From: Icerya purchasi
Taxonomy: Eukaryota > Arthropoda > Insecta > Hemiptera > Monophlebidae
DNA: 64,000 nucleotides
NCBI GenBank assembly: GCA_039619475.1
Contig: CM077115.1
Coordinates: forward strand, 224,115,291-224,179,290
Reading direction: 5' to 3'
Below, one piece after another: positions 11,160 to 20,989 of the stretch (position 1 is the stretch's first letter; every line of letters starts with the position of its first letter). The translations under genes were made by a program, and so were the position numbers. The notes under the pieces were generated by a model. It ran no database searches. It was not told the DNA's origin and was given only the letters and a program-made list of their open reading frames with translations.

Positions 11160-11310
11160 TGAATATTATTGCGGAAGCACTTTTAAACGATACCAAAGGG
11201 CAAGAAGAGAACAAAAAAGATGTACAATAAGGAGTTGCAATTGACCGAAGCGAAGAGTAGAAACGTTTGGAAGCGATACAGGTGCAAGTTTATCGCACTG
11301 AATTTAGAAT
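11160..11310 (-). mobile_element. Family X LINE, small decayed fragment (X10)
   Basis: The plus-strand segment with ATAAGGAGTTG, AGAGTAGAAACG and GGAAGCGATACAGGTGC parallels the C-terminal coding end of X4 near 23450-23525 (ATAAGGAGTTGG, GAAGCGATACGGGTGC). Orientation is minus. It is short, and no boundaries or tail are seen. Confidence 0.45.
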
Positions 11311-11443
11311 ACAGCAAAAAACATTTAATAACTGTCTTATAGAAGTAAAAATCAATGTCGAACTAAAAATGTTATTCTTGGAAATTCTTAATATCGTTCA
11401 TGTTTTATTGTTACATGTCTATACTACACACACATATCATATA

Positions 11444-11472
11444 CACCCTGTCAAGAAAGTATCGGGAATTGT
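11444..11472 (+). repeat. Mariner left terminal inverted repeat
   Basis: 29 bases, the perfect inverse of 12734-12762. Expected transposase binding site. The preceding TA (11442-11443) is the target duplication. Confidence 0.93.
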
Positions 11473-11637
11473 CAATTTAAATCTCCCGGGTAATAGCTAG
11501 GCAGATAATTTTTTTTTTCCAGGTTGGTGCAACTGTTTTGTATTATGATGCCTATTTTTAGCGCGATCTGTCAACCAGTGTGTTTACAGCAGCTGTTAAA
11601 ATCAGTCGACCTTGAAGTGTTTTGTCGAAGTTTTACA

Positions 11638-12714
11638 ATGAGTGAAAATATTGAACAACGTACTTGTGTTAAATTCTGTGTTTCGAACGAAATTTCTTGT
11701 ACCGATACACTGAAAATGTTACAGAAGGCTTTTGGTGAATCTGCTTTATCAAAAACGCGGGTTTACGAGTGGTACAGAGCGTTCAAGGATGGTCGGGAGA
11801 CGGTCGAAGACATGCCTCGCTCTGGACGGCCTTCAACGAGTGTGACCGATGATAACGTCGATAAAATCAAGGAAATCGTTGCTGAAAATTGTCATGTGAG
11901 CTTGAGAGAGATGGCTCATGGATTGGGCATGTCACACGAGAGCGTACGTACGATTGTGCACGAAAAATTGGGTATGCAACGCGTTGCGGCTCGGCTTGTT
12001 CCGAAAGACCTGAATTTCTTTCAAAAAAAGTACCGAGAACAGGTAGCTGCAGACATGCTGGATCGAGCCAATTTGGATCCTACCTTCTTGGAAAAGATAA
12101 TTACTGGTGACGAGACATGGGTGTACGAGTACGACACGCTTACGAACCAGCAATCGTCCGAATGGCGGCCAATTGGCGCGCCAAAGCCGAAAAAACCTCG
12201 CCAAAGCCGATCGAAAGTGAAGATCATGTTGATTGTTTTCTTCGATATTCGAGGCGTGGTACACTATGAATATGTGCCAGCCGGACAGACAGTCACCAAA
12301 GAGTTTTACTTAAGTGTTTTGAGACGTTTGAGAGAGGCTATCCGTCGTAAACGTAACGATTTGTGGGTCGACAATTCTTGGATTCTCCATCACGATAATG
12401 CGCCGTCTCACAAAGCCATAATTGTGAATGAGTTTTTGGCCAAACACTCGGTAAATATCATCGAACAACCGCCGTATTCACCAGATTTAGCACCCTGCGA
12501 CTTCTTCCTATTCTCAAAACTCAAATTTCCGCTACGGGGAATGCGCTTCGAATCGATTGATGACATCAAGACGAATGCGACGCGAGAGCTAAAGGCCATC
12601 CCGGAAACCGCCTATCAGAAGTGCTTTGCCGAGTGGAAAAAGCGTTGGCATATGTGCATCGCTTCGAATGGATGTTATTTTGAAGGTGACAAAATAAATT
12701 TGGATGAAAATTAA
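11638..12714 (+). CDS. Mariner transposase, DD34D, intact
   Basis: Cut-and-paste transposase of 358 residues, close to the usual mariner length of about 345-360. I chose the ATG at 11638 (MSENIEQR) because the 38 codons upstream are unlike mariner and the N-terminal helix-turn-helix starts here. Residues 1-115 hold the two helix-turn-helix DNA-binding regions (YEWYRAFKDGRE, SGRPS linker, VRTIVHEKLGM). The RLVPKDL segment (119-125) is in the place of the family's WVPHEL dimer motif. The catalytic triad is D158 (ITGDETW), D253 (HHDNAPSH) and D288 (YSPDLAPCD), with exactly 34 residues between the last two. It ends in YFEGDKINL. No stop or frameshift is visible, so it could encode an active enzyme; activity is inferred. 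Confidence 0.95.
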   Translation: MSENIEQRTCVKFCVSNEISCTDTLKMLQKAFGESALSKTRVYEWYRAFKDGRETVEDMPRSGRPSTSVTDDNVDKIKEIVAENCHVSLREMAHGLGMSHESVRTIVHEKLGMQRVAARLVPKDLNFFQKKYREQVAADMLDRANLDPTFLEKIITGDETWVYEYDTLTNQQSSEWRPIGAPKPKKPRQSRSKVKIMLIVFFDIRGVVHYEYVPAGQTVTKEFYLSVLRRLREAIRRKRNDLWVDNSWILHHDNAPSHKAIIVNEFLAKHSVNIIEQPPYSPDLAPCDFFLFSKLKFPLRGMRFESIDDIKTNATRELKAIPETAYQKCFAEWKKRWHMCIASNGCYFEGDKINLDEN

Positions 12715-12733
12715 AAATTGTTCGTTTTATTTA

Positions 12734-12762
12734 ACAATTCCCGATACTTTCTTGACAGGGTG
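12734..12762 (-). repeat. Mariner right terminal inverted repeat
   Basis: Inverse of the left end, 29/29 identical, followed by the duplicated TA at 12763-12764 and then by repeat A2. Confidence 0.93.
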
Positions 12763-12764
12763 TA

Positions 12765-13123
12765 TATACATTAATTACAACGTAATTCTTAGGTTACCCC
12801 CCATTCGAAAAAATGTCCCAATTTTATGTAACGTTTGTTATATTTTGTAGGATTTTTGTTATTGTTATTTAAAAAATGTCACAATTTTATGTAATGAAAT
12901 ATGTAACGAAAAATGTAACGAAAAAAAGTCTTAATTTTATATAACGGAAGGTAAATGTTAGAATAGGATTTTTGTGGTTATGTTATTTTTTGTGTGTGTT
13001 GATGCCAGTAAGAATTACGTTGTAAATTTTGATCATTTTATACAAAGTATAGAAGAGAAAGAGACAGAAATGAAAGCAAGAGGGGTCAAGGGGCACAGCC
13101 CTGTGCGAGGCCAAAATGGCCGA

Positions 13124-13155
<32 letters not shown>

Positions 13156-13158
13156 CTA
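12765..13158 (-). repeat. Repeat A, copy A2 (inverted)
   Basis: The same unit as A3/A4 in reverse: AATTACAACGTAATTCTTAGG first, then GTTACCCCCC, ACATAAAATT-type units in complement, TGATGCCAGTAAGAATTACG, the purine block, the two GC-rich palindromes (GGCACAGCCC and GGCCAAAATGGCC) and a TA microsatellite at 13128-13156. Its outer TA end was the mariner's target. Open frames here are chance. Confidence 0.85.
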
Positions 13159-13330
13159 ACTGTTACCTATGGCTTCGCCCGTGTATTAATATGCGTTTAA
13201 ATCTGTACTAAAAAATTCATAAAAAAAGAATATTGCTTTTCTTGATTTACATTTATGTAATTATTTTTTTTCTCTCTGGGAAACCTGTTTATAACCGTCT
13301 AACAAAGTATAGTCTTTACATTTCACGTTT

Positions 13331-15217
13331 TTTTTTTTTTTTTTCGCACGTCAACAGTGGAACTTACCCAACGCAAGGAAATGTACCTTATATAAGGAAA
13401 AGATTAGAAATTGAGGAGATAAAGAAGGCCAACAAAGGTATATTGAGAGAGGGGAGTGCAAGAATGGAGTGGGCACTATAAGGAGTAGGAAGGCCAAGGC
13501 GCAGAAGATTAGAATACAGAAGTAGAACGTTCGGAGGAAATAAAGGGGCATTCGAACAAAATGTGATTCGCATCACAGGTATAATTGAGCTCTGGAGGAT
13601 CATAAGGACACAACGGAGATTGAACAATAGAAAAACGGAAAAGAGAAGCCGGAAGCAAACTATGATTGAACCGCAGGCGAACTATAGAGGAAATAATCGA
13701 ACGGCTAAGGTAAGGGAAAAGATTAAACCAAGGAAGAGATGAAGGGAAGGGTTGAACAGCAAGGTAAAAAGATCGAGGATTGGTAAAGAATGAAGGATAG
13801 AATTCGGTCCAGAAATCGTGATGGGAACGATAAGAAAGACAGTAGAGAGTTTGAGCAGGAAAACTACTAATGAATAGACCATTGGTCGCCGCCGAACGTG
13901 CCAACGAGTCAACTAACTCGTTGCCAGGAATTCCGCAATGACCAGGAATCCATAATAGATCAATTACAACAGAACGGGATGCAAATAAATTAGAAATTTA
14001 AAAACGAATTTGGAGAATAATCGGATCAGTTACATGAGTAGGAAAAGGAGAGGAGATAGCCAATAAAATACTTTTCGAGTCCGAGGAAAGGAGGAATCTA
14101 GAGATGTTATTTGTCGAGGATATGAAAAGGACTGCCTGCAGGATAGCCATGGATTCGACAAGAAAAATAGAGGAAAAGGAGGGCAACTGAAAGGATTCGG
14201 AATACGTAAACGCGGGGATAATGAACGCAGCCCCAACGCCAGCATCAAACTTCGAACCATCCGTGTAGATAATTGTATGGGAAGGAAAATATGACGATAA
14301 TACGTGATTGAATTCGTTTTGAACGGCAGGATGAGGAAGAGATTTAATGTCCGAGGGGAGAACAAATAACTTCGGAGAATGCTTGAATTCAAAGAAATTA
14401 AAAGTGAAGTAAGGTGGTTTGGTGAAAGGGAGAACAAAAGGCAAGAAGAGCATAAGTCGAGAAGAGATCGAGGATAATATAGGAATTTTACGAGGAGAGA
14501 AACGCCAGTTATCGGAAATAAATTGATAGGAACTTAGGAGTTTAGAATTAGTAATGGGAAGACGTTTAATCAGAAATCTTTCCCCTAATAAGAGTCTTCG
14601 AATGAAAAGAGGAAGGAATCCCGACTCTGCCAAAGTGGCTGGAATTGGAGAGGAGTTAAGTACTCCGATACAGAGACGAAGACATGAGTTTTGGATGCGA
14701 TCAAGTTTTCGAAGAAATTGCTTGGGAGCACTAGCGTACAGGAATGCATTTGGAAAGGATTATTGATCTATATAGCATAAGTAAAATATAAGGATTACGA
14801 GGCGAAAGAGCTTTTAGTATATTGAGCCTTTTGAGAGCGGACGTACACAGATAACTGATATGCTCCCGAAAGGATAAAGTGCTATTAAATATAATACCGA
14901 AATAAGAGAAGGAATTGACTAAAGGGATGGGATGGTGGCGCAAGGAAAGATTGACTAAAGAACGGTTATAAGGACGGAATGTGAAAATCATAGAGGCAGA
15001 TTTTTCGGGTGAGATAGAAATATGAAGAGAGGATAACGTATTTTCCAAAATAGCAAGAGAATTATTTAGCTCCTCGTTCACCGCAGATATATTATCTGAC
15101 GAGGAATAGATAAGAATATCATCAGCATAGAACAACGACGTGGAGGAAACTCGGAGGATAGCGAGACTGGGAAAATATATATTGAAAAGAGTAGAACTAA
15201 GACATGATCCCTGCTGG
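13331..15217 (-). mobile_element. Family X LINE, 5'-truncated copy (X2)
   Basis: A non-LTR retrotransposon copy reading leftward. From its 5' end: the end of the reverse transcriptase palm (QGSCLSSTLFNIY, then FYADDILIYSSS with the YADD active site), the thumb (LKRLNILKALSP, LMLYRSIILSK), RNase H (TIIYTDGSKFDAGVGAAF, FLVESMAILQAVLF, LLSSDSKSILLAI), then a C-terminal knuckle (CDANHILFEC). Frameshifts separate these blocks, so it is dead. An A-tail (T-run near 13331-13344) ends it. A 9-bp duplication TTCACGTTT flanks it at 13322-13330 and 15218-15226. It lies head-to-head with X3. Confidence 0.88.
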
Positions 15218-15392
15218 TTCACGTTTAATTGAAGATAACTTGTCCGTCTGATCTAACAAAAATTTTCGTTCAACTAAACAGCACACATAGCCATCATTTT
15301 GAAGAGGCCGACTTATTCACACGGTGATCTCCAATAATTACACATTTAAACGAATTTCTCTACTCATATCTTTCAACCTTTCTGTCTCCAGC

Positions 15393-15520
15393 ATTTTATT
15401 AAAATTAATTTATTATCACAACGGAAAATTACAGAAGTTGACTAAAGATTTAAAATTTGAGTACAAACCACATTCCCGGTAGCAAATATTAAAAATTCCG
15501 TTGCAGGATTTTTTATTTCT
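15393..15520 (+). repeat. Direct repeat D, copy 1
   Basis: About 128 bases starting GCATTTTATTAAAATTAATT and including TAGCAAATATTAAAAATT and GTTGCAG near the end. It recurs in the same direction at about 17908-18036 with roughly 85 percent identity by eye. The X3 LINE lies between the copies. Noncoding, class unknown. Confidence 0.75.
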
Positions 15521-15539
15521 TACAAAATTAAATACTTTC

Positions 15540-15683
15540 CATTAATCCTCCATTTCAATTTATTTCAATTGCTATTCGACTTTTCCAGAATCGTATGGTT
15601 CATCTTTCTACACCTCCTGATTCTACTTCCAGAACTGTGTACCATGGTCTTCCGTAGGGCTCCTGTTTAAGTCTAACGCTTTT

Positions 15684-15717
<34 letters not shown>

Positions 15718-17578
15718 TTAATATAGCCTCCCTCCCAATAGAGTCGTTTTCCCTTTTCTTTGCTGATGACATCCTTTTATATTTCACTTCTCACGATCTT
15801 AGCTCTGCAACCAAGAAATGAATACAAAGAGTAAATGGCTTACTCTTAGATCTACACCTTGTTATTCCACCGTCTAAATCCGCTTGTATTAATTTTACTT
15901 ATTGACCTCTTAATTCTTCTTTAATCAACCCTTCTGTAAATAACATTCCTATTCCGTTAGTTAATAATTTTTGTTATCTTGGTCTGTTCCTGAATAGTCG
16001 TCTCTCCTTTTTCGAGCACATTAACTATCTCCACACGTCGGTAAATAAAAGACTAAATCTCTTTAAATCTATTTCATCAACAAGGTGCGGAGGAGATCCT
16101 AGTACCTTAATTGTCCTTTATAAATCTATAGTTCGTTCCAAATTAGATTATTGTACGTTAATCTATGGTTACTCCTCCAGATCTCTCCTTTGTAAACTGG
16201 ATCGAGTCCAGAATTTCTTCCTTCGTTTATGTTTAGGAGCCCTTAAATCAACTTCCATTCCTGCAATACATGATGAATGTAATGTTCCCCCTTTACAAAT
16301 TTGTAGATCTCACTCGGGTTATAGCTTCCTTTTAAAGCGTCTTACAATTTCTTCTTCAAAACTTATTATTCCACCGTACTTCAGAAATGGCGATTCACTT
16401 CTAAAAAAATGACCCTTTTTTCTCATATCTCAAATCGACTTGCCAAATTTCTTCCACAAATTATAATCCACAACAAACTTCCTTACTTTACCTTTCATTT
16501 TATAGATTTTCTCTTTCCTTCTAATTTATCTTTGTTGACCCCATACTCTAAATCTCTTCCACAACTTAATCAAGATTTCCTTAACACTATTAACTTTCTA
16601 TTACCTTTTTATTCTCTTCTTTACATTGACGGATCGAAGGGTCCCCACGGCGTAAGAGCATTCTTCCTATATTCTGTTCACAACTACTTTGAAAGTTATA
16701 GACTTCCTCCAACCTGTTCTATTTCGTTTGCAGAGTCTGTTGCGATATTAAGAGCCATTCTTTACATATCCTTAGTACGAGACAATAATAAGTTTCCAAT
16801 CATCTCTGATGCTAAGAGTGTTTTACAAACTGTCTCATCTGCTTTTCCTCATCCTTCTTGTGATCCTATCATTCTTCGTATTCGCTCGATTATCCATAAC
16901 CTTTTCCAAATTAACCACATTCAGATTGAGTTCCTTTGGATTCCAGGCCATATTGGTGTAGGAAGAAATGAAAGAGTTGATCGGTTGTCTCGTGGCGCAG
17001 CTGTTAATGGACTCCCCATTAATAAATTCGCTGCTAATAACTTTTATTTGTATTGTCTAAAAAATTCCATTATAGGTTTTAGTCAGACTCATACCCTTCC
17101 TCCTTTTCTAACCAATTTTACTCTTAAATTTTTCTATTCAGCCGTATCTTCCAGTTAATCCTTGGTTTCATGAATTTCCATCTTCGTAGCGCTATATTAT
17201 TTCCTCTTTATGTCAGTTACGTTTCGATCATAGTTTGCTTCCTTCATTTTGCTATCGAGTTTCAACTGCCCGCTACATCCTCCCAATGATATCCAAGAAT
17301 GTAATTCTAATCACATCCTTTTCGAATGTTTCACTCTGTCGTCTGAACGTTTCCTTCTCTATTCTCAACTTCTGAGACTTAATATTCCTGCTCCATATAG
17401 TGCTATATCTGTTCTTTCCTTTCTTTCGCTATCTGTTGCCGCTCCCCTTGTATCCTTCATTGAAGCTATAGCTGACCGCGTATGAATCTAAATAATTAAT
17501 TCAGTAATATTTTTCTTTCTTATCGAACATGGATCAATGCTCTTTGTCAGCGAGCCCCCTCGCCCCCAAAAAAGAAAA
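15540..17578 (+). mobile_element. Family X LINE, 5'-truncated copy (X3)
   Basis: The plus-strand copy starts upstream of the reverse transcriptase YGLP-GS box (VYHGLP-stop-GSCLSLTLFN) and goes on through FFADDILLYF, a thumb (LDRVQNFFLRLCLGALKS), RNase H (LLYIDGSKGPHGVRAFFLY, FAESVAILRAILY, ISDAKSVLQTV, WIPGHIGVGRNERVDRLS) and the C-terminal ECNSNHILFEC knuckle. RNase H acidic residues are largely kept in the 249-codon open frame at 16409-17158. Stops and frameshifts interrupt the rest. A TA microsatellite (15686-15715) has grown inside the FNIY codons of the palm. The 3' end is a C-rich sequence with a short A-run near 17567-17578. No clear target duplication. Confidence 0.85.
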
Positions 17579-18276
17579 TCTGTTCTTTGAAATTTAAGCA
17601 AATTTTTAATTTCATCTGGAATTATGTAAAGATGTTTTCTCTACGTTTATCACGGCCCAACAAAAAATTGTTTTCACATTTCACGTTTAGGTGACCATCA
17701 CCCCCCCCCCCCCCCTTGTTTGGGTTTTTCCTTGGGCTTGCCAATAATAGACGATTACCCATCAACACGTGTAAATAGAATTAGGAGTTACAAGGAATGG
17801 AATCTGACAAAGAACCCTATACACCAAGGATGGAAAAACAATGACAATCAACGTCGATAAATGCCAAACATAAAGAGAAGGAATGACATCGCCGAAGGTA
17901 TTCGAGCATTTTATTAAAATTAATTTATTACCATAAAATCAAAATAGCAGTAGTTGAGTAAAGATTTCAAATTTAAGTATAAATAACATTCCCCCCGATA
18001 GCAAATATTAAAAATTCTGTTGCAGCATTTTTTATTTTAGCATGAACAGTCGGTTAGCTCGAGATGAACTAATGCGAGTTATATTTTAAATTAATCGAGG
18101 TACAAAGTTATTAATTGTAATTGGTGTAACCGGAATGTGCATTTTAAAATTTATAATATAAATAGGGATGATTTAATGCGGGTGGCAAAATGAAAATAAC
18201 CGAAAATAATTCTAACGTAGTCTATAGCATCGTATGATATTTTTATTCAGGTCAATGGTAAGAAAGAGAAAGAGAG
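17579..18276. other. Noncoding; poly(C) tract and direct repeat D copy 2
   Basis: No gene seen. A run of about 15 cytosines lies near 17701-17715. Direct repeat D, copy 2, occupies about 17908-18036 and matches 15393-15520 in the same orientation. Confidence 0.65.
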
Positions 18277-18288
18277 AGAGAATATTTA
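18277..18288 (+). repeat. Target-site duplication of Y1, left copy
   Basis: The 12 bases AGAGAATATTTA recur at 20890-20901 on the far side of the rearranged LINE, marking both ends of a single insertion event. Confidence 0.85.
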
Positions 18289-18388
18289 TTATTTATTTAT
18301 TATTTGAATTAGCGTGCCGTGTTCAGCAACTATTGGCTAGAGGCACGGATAATTACAAGCGAATATAATAAGTTAACGAGGAGTGAGG

Positions 18389-19753
18389 TTATATTGTATG
18401 ATATAGATTTGCTTGATGTAGGAAACGGATTAAGTTCGAACGGATTATGGGGTCATCAGAGAGAATGGTAGATAAGGAGGAGGGAAGGTTATGTGAAAAT
18501 CTGAGGGAGGAGAACTGAGGACATTCTATGAGGACATGGAGAACAGTTAGATTAGTGTTACAAATATTGCAGATTGGAGCCGGAGTCCTTTGCAGCAGAT
18601 GGCCATGTGTGCTTTGTGTGTGTCCCAGCCGGAGTCTGGTGACAATTACATCGTCCTTTCGTCGGGTTAGGTGAGTCGTCCACGGTCGAACGTTTTGTTT
18701 GATTTGGCGAAGTTTATTGGAACACGGGACGGCCAGCCATCGCTGGTGCCATAGTGTGGCCAAAGCCAATTTGAGATGGCGGACATAATCTGAAGCTGGT
18801 ACCGGAATGTCTGGAACGGGGAGAATCGTTGCAGCTTCCTTTGCTGTTCTGTCGGCCAGCTCGTTTCCAGGAATTCCCGAGTGACTTGGAATCCAGAGAA
18901 ATGATATCGCGCGAGCAGGGGCAGATATTTGTAGATTGGCAACTTCCTTCGCAATGGGGTGTTGTTTATCGTTATAGACATCGGATATGGAATTTAAAGC
19001 CGCAACGGAGTCGGAACAGATTACTACTGAATTGTCTGTTTCCTGATTCAAGAAGAACTGTAGTGCTAAGAGTATTGCGTATAGTTCAGCCGAGAGGATG
19101 GAGAAGAATTCAGGAAGTGAGTATCGAATTAGTGCGGCATCTCCTTTTATCACTGAACACCCTACGAAAGTGTCGAAGATAGACGCGTCCGTAAAGAGTA
19201 CTGATGCATTGCGGGCATATGAAGATATCTTTGATTTAGCCTCCTCGGAGATAATATTTTCGTTGCGGCTGCAATTTAATAAATCTAGATCTACTTTAAC
19301 TGGATTGTGGTCCCATGGTGAAATGACTGCGGCTGAATGAGAGATTAACTGTGGTTGCCTAATGTTGATGGTTGATAATATCCGCTGGTAATGTGAGAGG
19401 ATAGTCTCGGCTGTTTCCATTCTAGCTTGAAGAGTAATTGGAATTACACGCGGAGGTCTGAAGTTTGAGGCGATGCATTGGATGTAAAAGTTGGACGAGC
19501 GAGCCATTTGTTGAATATCTGGGGGCCATTTGGGCGTCTCTGCATGTAGACTATCGATGGGAGTAGTGCGGAATGCTCTTGTAGAAAGCCGTAGAGCTGT
19601 ATTATGGATGATGTTTAATGATCGTAAGTAGTTCTGGTTACCTGTTGAGTATATCTCCGAGGCATAGTCACATTTGGATCTTATTACTGCGCGATAAATT
19701 CGAAGTAGCGAGACACGGTCTGATCCGTAAGTGGTGTGTGCGAGTTTTCTTAA
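18389..19753 (-). pseudogene. Y1 ORF2, thumb + RNase H + zinc knuckle
   Basis: The 3' half of a non-LTR polyprotein. The open frame runs from RLRKLAHTTYGSDRVSLLRIYRAVIRSKCDY (reverse transcriptase thumb, upstream of the first Met at 19507) through RNase H, whose acidic residues are visible in VLFTDAS, LSAELYA, VICSDSVAAL and HSGIPGNELADRTA, to the C-terminal CNICNTNLTVLHVLIEC knuckle. RNase H presumably removes RNA from the cDNA hybrid. No internal stop is seen in this half, but it lacks its own start and reverse transcriptase, so it cannot make a working product. Confidence 0.88.
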
Positions 19754-19756
19754 TCT

Positions 19757-20889
19757 CTGCTTTCGCCGATCACTATGAGCATTCTTCCACTGGTACAGAT
19801 AACTCGCACACTGCGGAACAGCTTATTCCTTTCAACTCTAATTGTGATAGCGAGCCATACAACCAGCCCATCACTCTCCAAGAACTATCCTCAGCTATCA
19901 AACGCACAAAAGAAGTTGCTCCCGGTAGTGACAATATACACATCTCCATGCTCAAAAACGCTCCCATTGAAACCCATCAAGTCTTACTCCAAACATACAA
20001 CAAGATGTGGACTGAAAACACTTTTCCCTCGGCCTGGAAGACAGCGATTATTACTCCCATCTTGAAATCTAACAAAAATCCTGCACTTACAGAAAGCTAT
20101 CGGCCAATATCACTAACCTCGGTGTTGTGCAAAATTTTTGAACGAATAGTTCTCTGCCGTCTGAACAGAATATTAAACTCGGAAAACCGACTACATAAAT
20201 CACAGTTTGGATTCCGGAGCGGGCGTTCTACGTTACACCCATTGTACATTCTTCATAATGCTGTAATAGAGTCGTCAGCTCAAAAAACTCACCTGTTAGC
20301 TGTTTTCTTCGACCTTACCCAGGCGTTCGACAGAATTCATAGATCAAAAATTATGGCTCAGCTCTGCAAATGGGGCCTTGGAGGTAACTTAGCATCGTTT
20401 ATAAGTAACTTCTTATCCGAACGGAAATTTATCGTTCGAATAGGAAAGCACTCTTCCTCGTTACGCTCACTAAAGAACGGAGTCCCACAAGGCTCCGTCC
20501 TCAGCCCGACCCTATTTAATATTGCTACCAGTGATCTTCCCTCCGCTGTACAACCGCCGGTGCAGTGCTCACTGTTTGCTGACGATCTTACCATTTTCGT
20601 GAACTGCAACACCATAAAAATTGGAGAGAAAGTATTACAGAGAACAACATCAAGAATCTCCGAATGGTGCTATCAAAATGGCCTCCAAATTTCCATTTCA
20701 AAGACCAAGGCTATTCACTTTTGTCGGATTCAGAAATGCAAACACAAAATTTCCATTAACCTGGATAGTAATCAGCTGGTCGCAGCTTCCTCCGTTCGTT
20801 ACCTCGGTCTACTTTTTGACCAAACTCTATCGTGGAAACCCCATATAAAGCAATTGAAATAATCCTGCTTCCAGAAAATTAACCTATTA
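19757..20889 (+). pseudogene. Y1 ORF2, inverted reverse transcriptase segment
   Basis: Encodes the reverse transcriptase of the same LINE: SEPYNQPITLQELSSAI, AWKTAIITPILK, YRPISLTSVLCKIFERI, FGFRSGRST, VFFDLTQAFDRI (motif A Asp), GVPQGSVLSPTLFNI and SLFADDLTIF (motif C Asp pair), then VRYLGLLFDQTLSWKPHIKQL. One stop follows at about 20860, after which the frame goes on to QKINLLR at the breakpoint. The Met at 19618 belongs to the opposite half and is not the start. Confidence 0.88.
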
Positions 20890-20901
20890 AGAGAATATTT
20901 A
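20890..20901 (+). repeat. Target-site duplication of Y1, right copy
   Basis: AGAGAATATTTA, identical to 18277-18288. Its first three bases (AGA) are also what the LINE RNA would read there, a microhomology that could have primed the second cDNA. Confidence 0.85.
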
Positions 20902-20989
20902 AATTTTTACGTTTAATTTATATTTACCATGCTGATCATTTTTCATTTGAAATAGTATAAAAGTTTATTTTTTTTCACTTATCTTGTTT

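Larger units (their letters stand above)
11444..12762 (+). mobile_element. Intact mariner transposon
   Basis: A complete 1,319-bp class II element of the IS630/Tc1/mariner superfamily. The 29-bp terminal inverted repeats are identical (CACCCTGTCAAGAAAG at each outer end) and are flanked by the TA dinucleotide that mariners duplicate (11442-11443 and 12763-12764). One uninterrupted transposase lies between them. Identical ends and an open frame point to a recent insertion. It landed in the TA-rich terminus of repeat A2, which begins immediately to its right. Confidence 0.95.
18289..20889 (-). mobile_element. I-clade-like LINE Y1, twin-primed with inverted 5' part
   Basis: Two oppositely oriented halves of one ORF2 meet near 19754. 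The minus-strand half (19753 down to 18389) holds thumb, RNase H and zinc knuckle, then a 3' end with AATAAT-type repeats (18289-18320). The plus-strand half (about 19757-20889) holds the reverse transcriptase and ends at the residues that should precede the start of the other half: QKINLLR joins directly to RKLAHTTYG, with the hexamer TTAAGA present at both breakpoints. A 12-bp duplication flanks the whole. This is the structure expected when a second primer on the target copies the same RNA. It is a relic, but its inner frames are mostly open. Confidence 0.92.

Noticed and set aside
11524..11637. 38 extra N-terminal codons on the mariner transposase
   Set aside because: They are not mariner-like. 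The usual start with MSEN before the first helix-turn-helix is at 11638.
17701..17715. Poly(C)/poly(G) runs (also 40311, 50113) as quadruplex regulators
   Set aside because: Single homopolymer runs without the spaced four-run pattern; more likely sequence noise or slippage.
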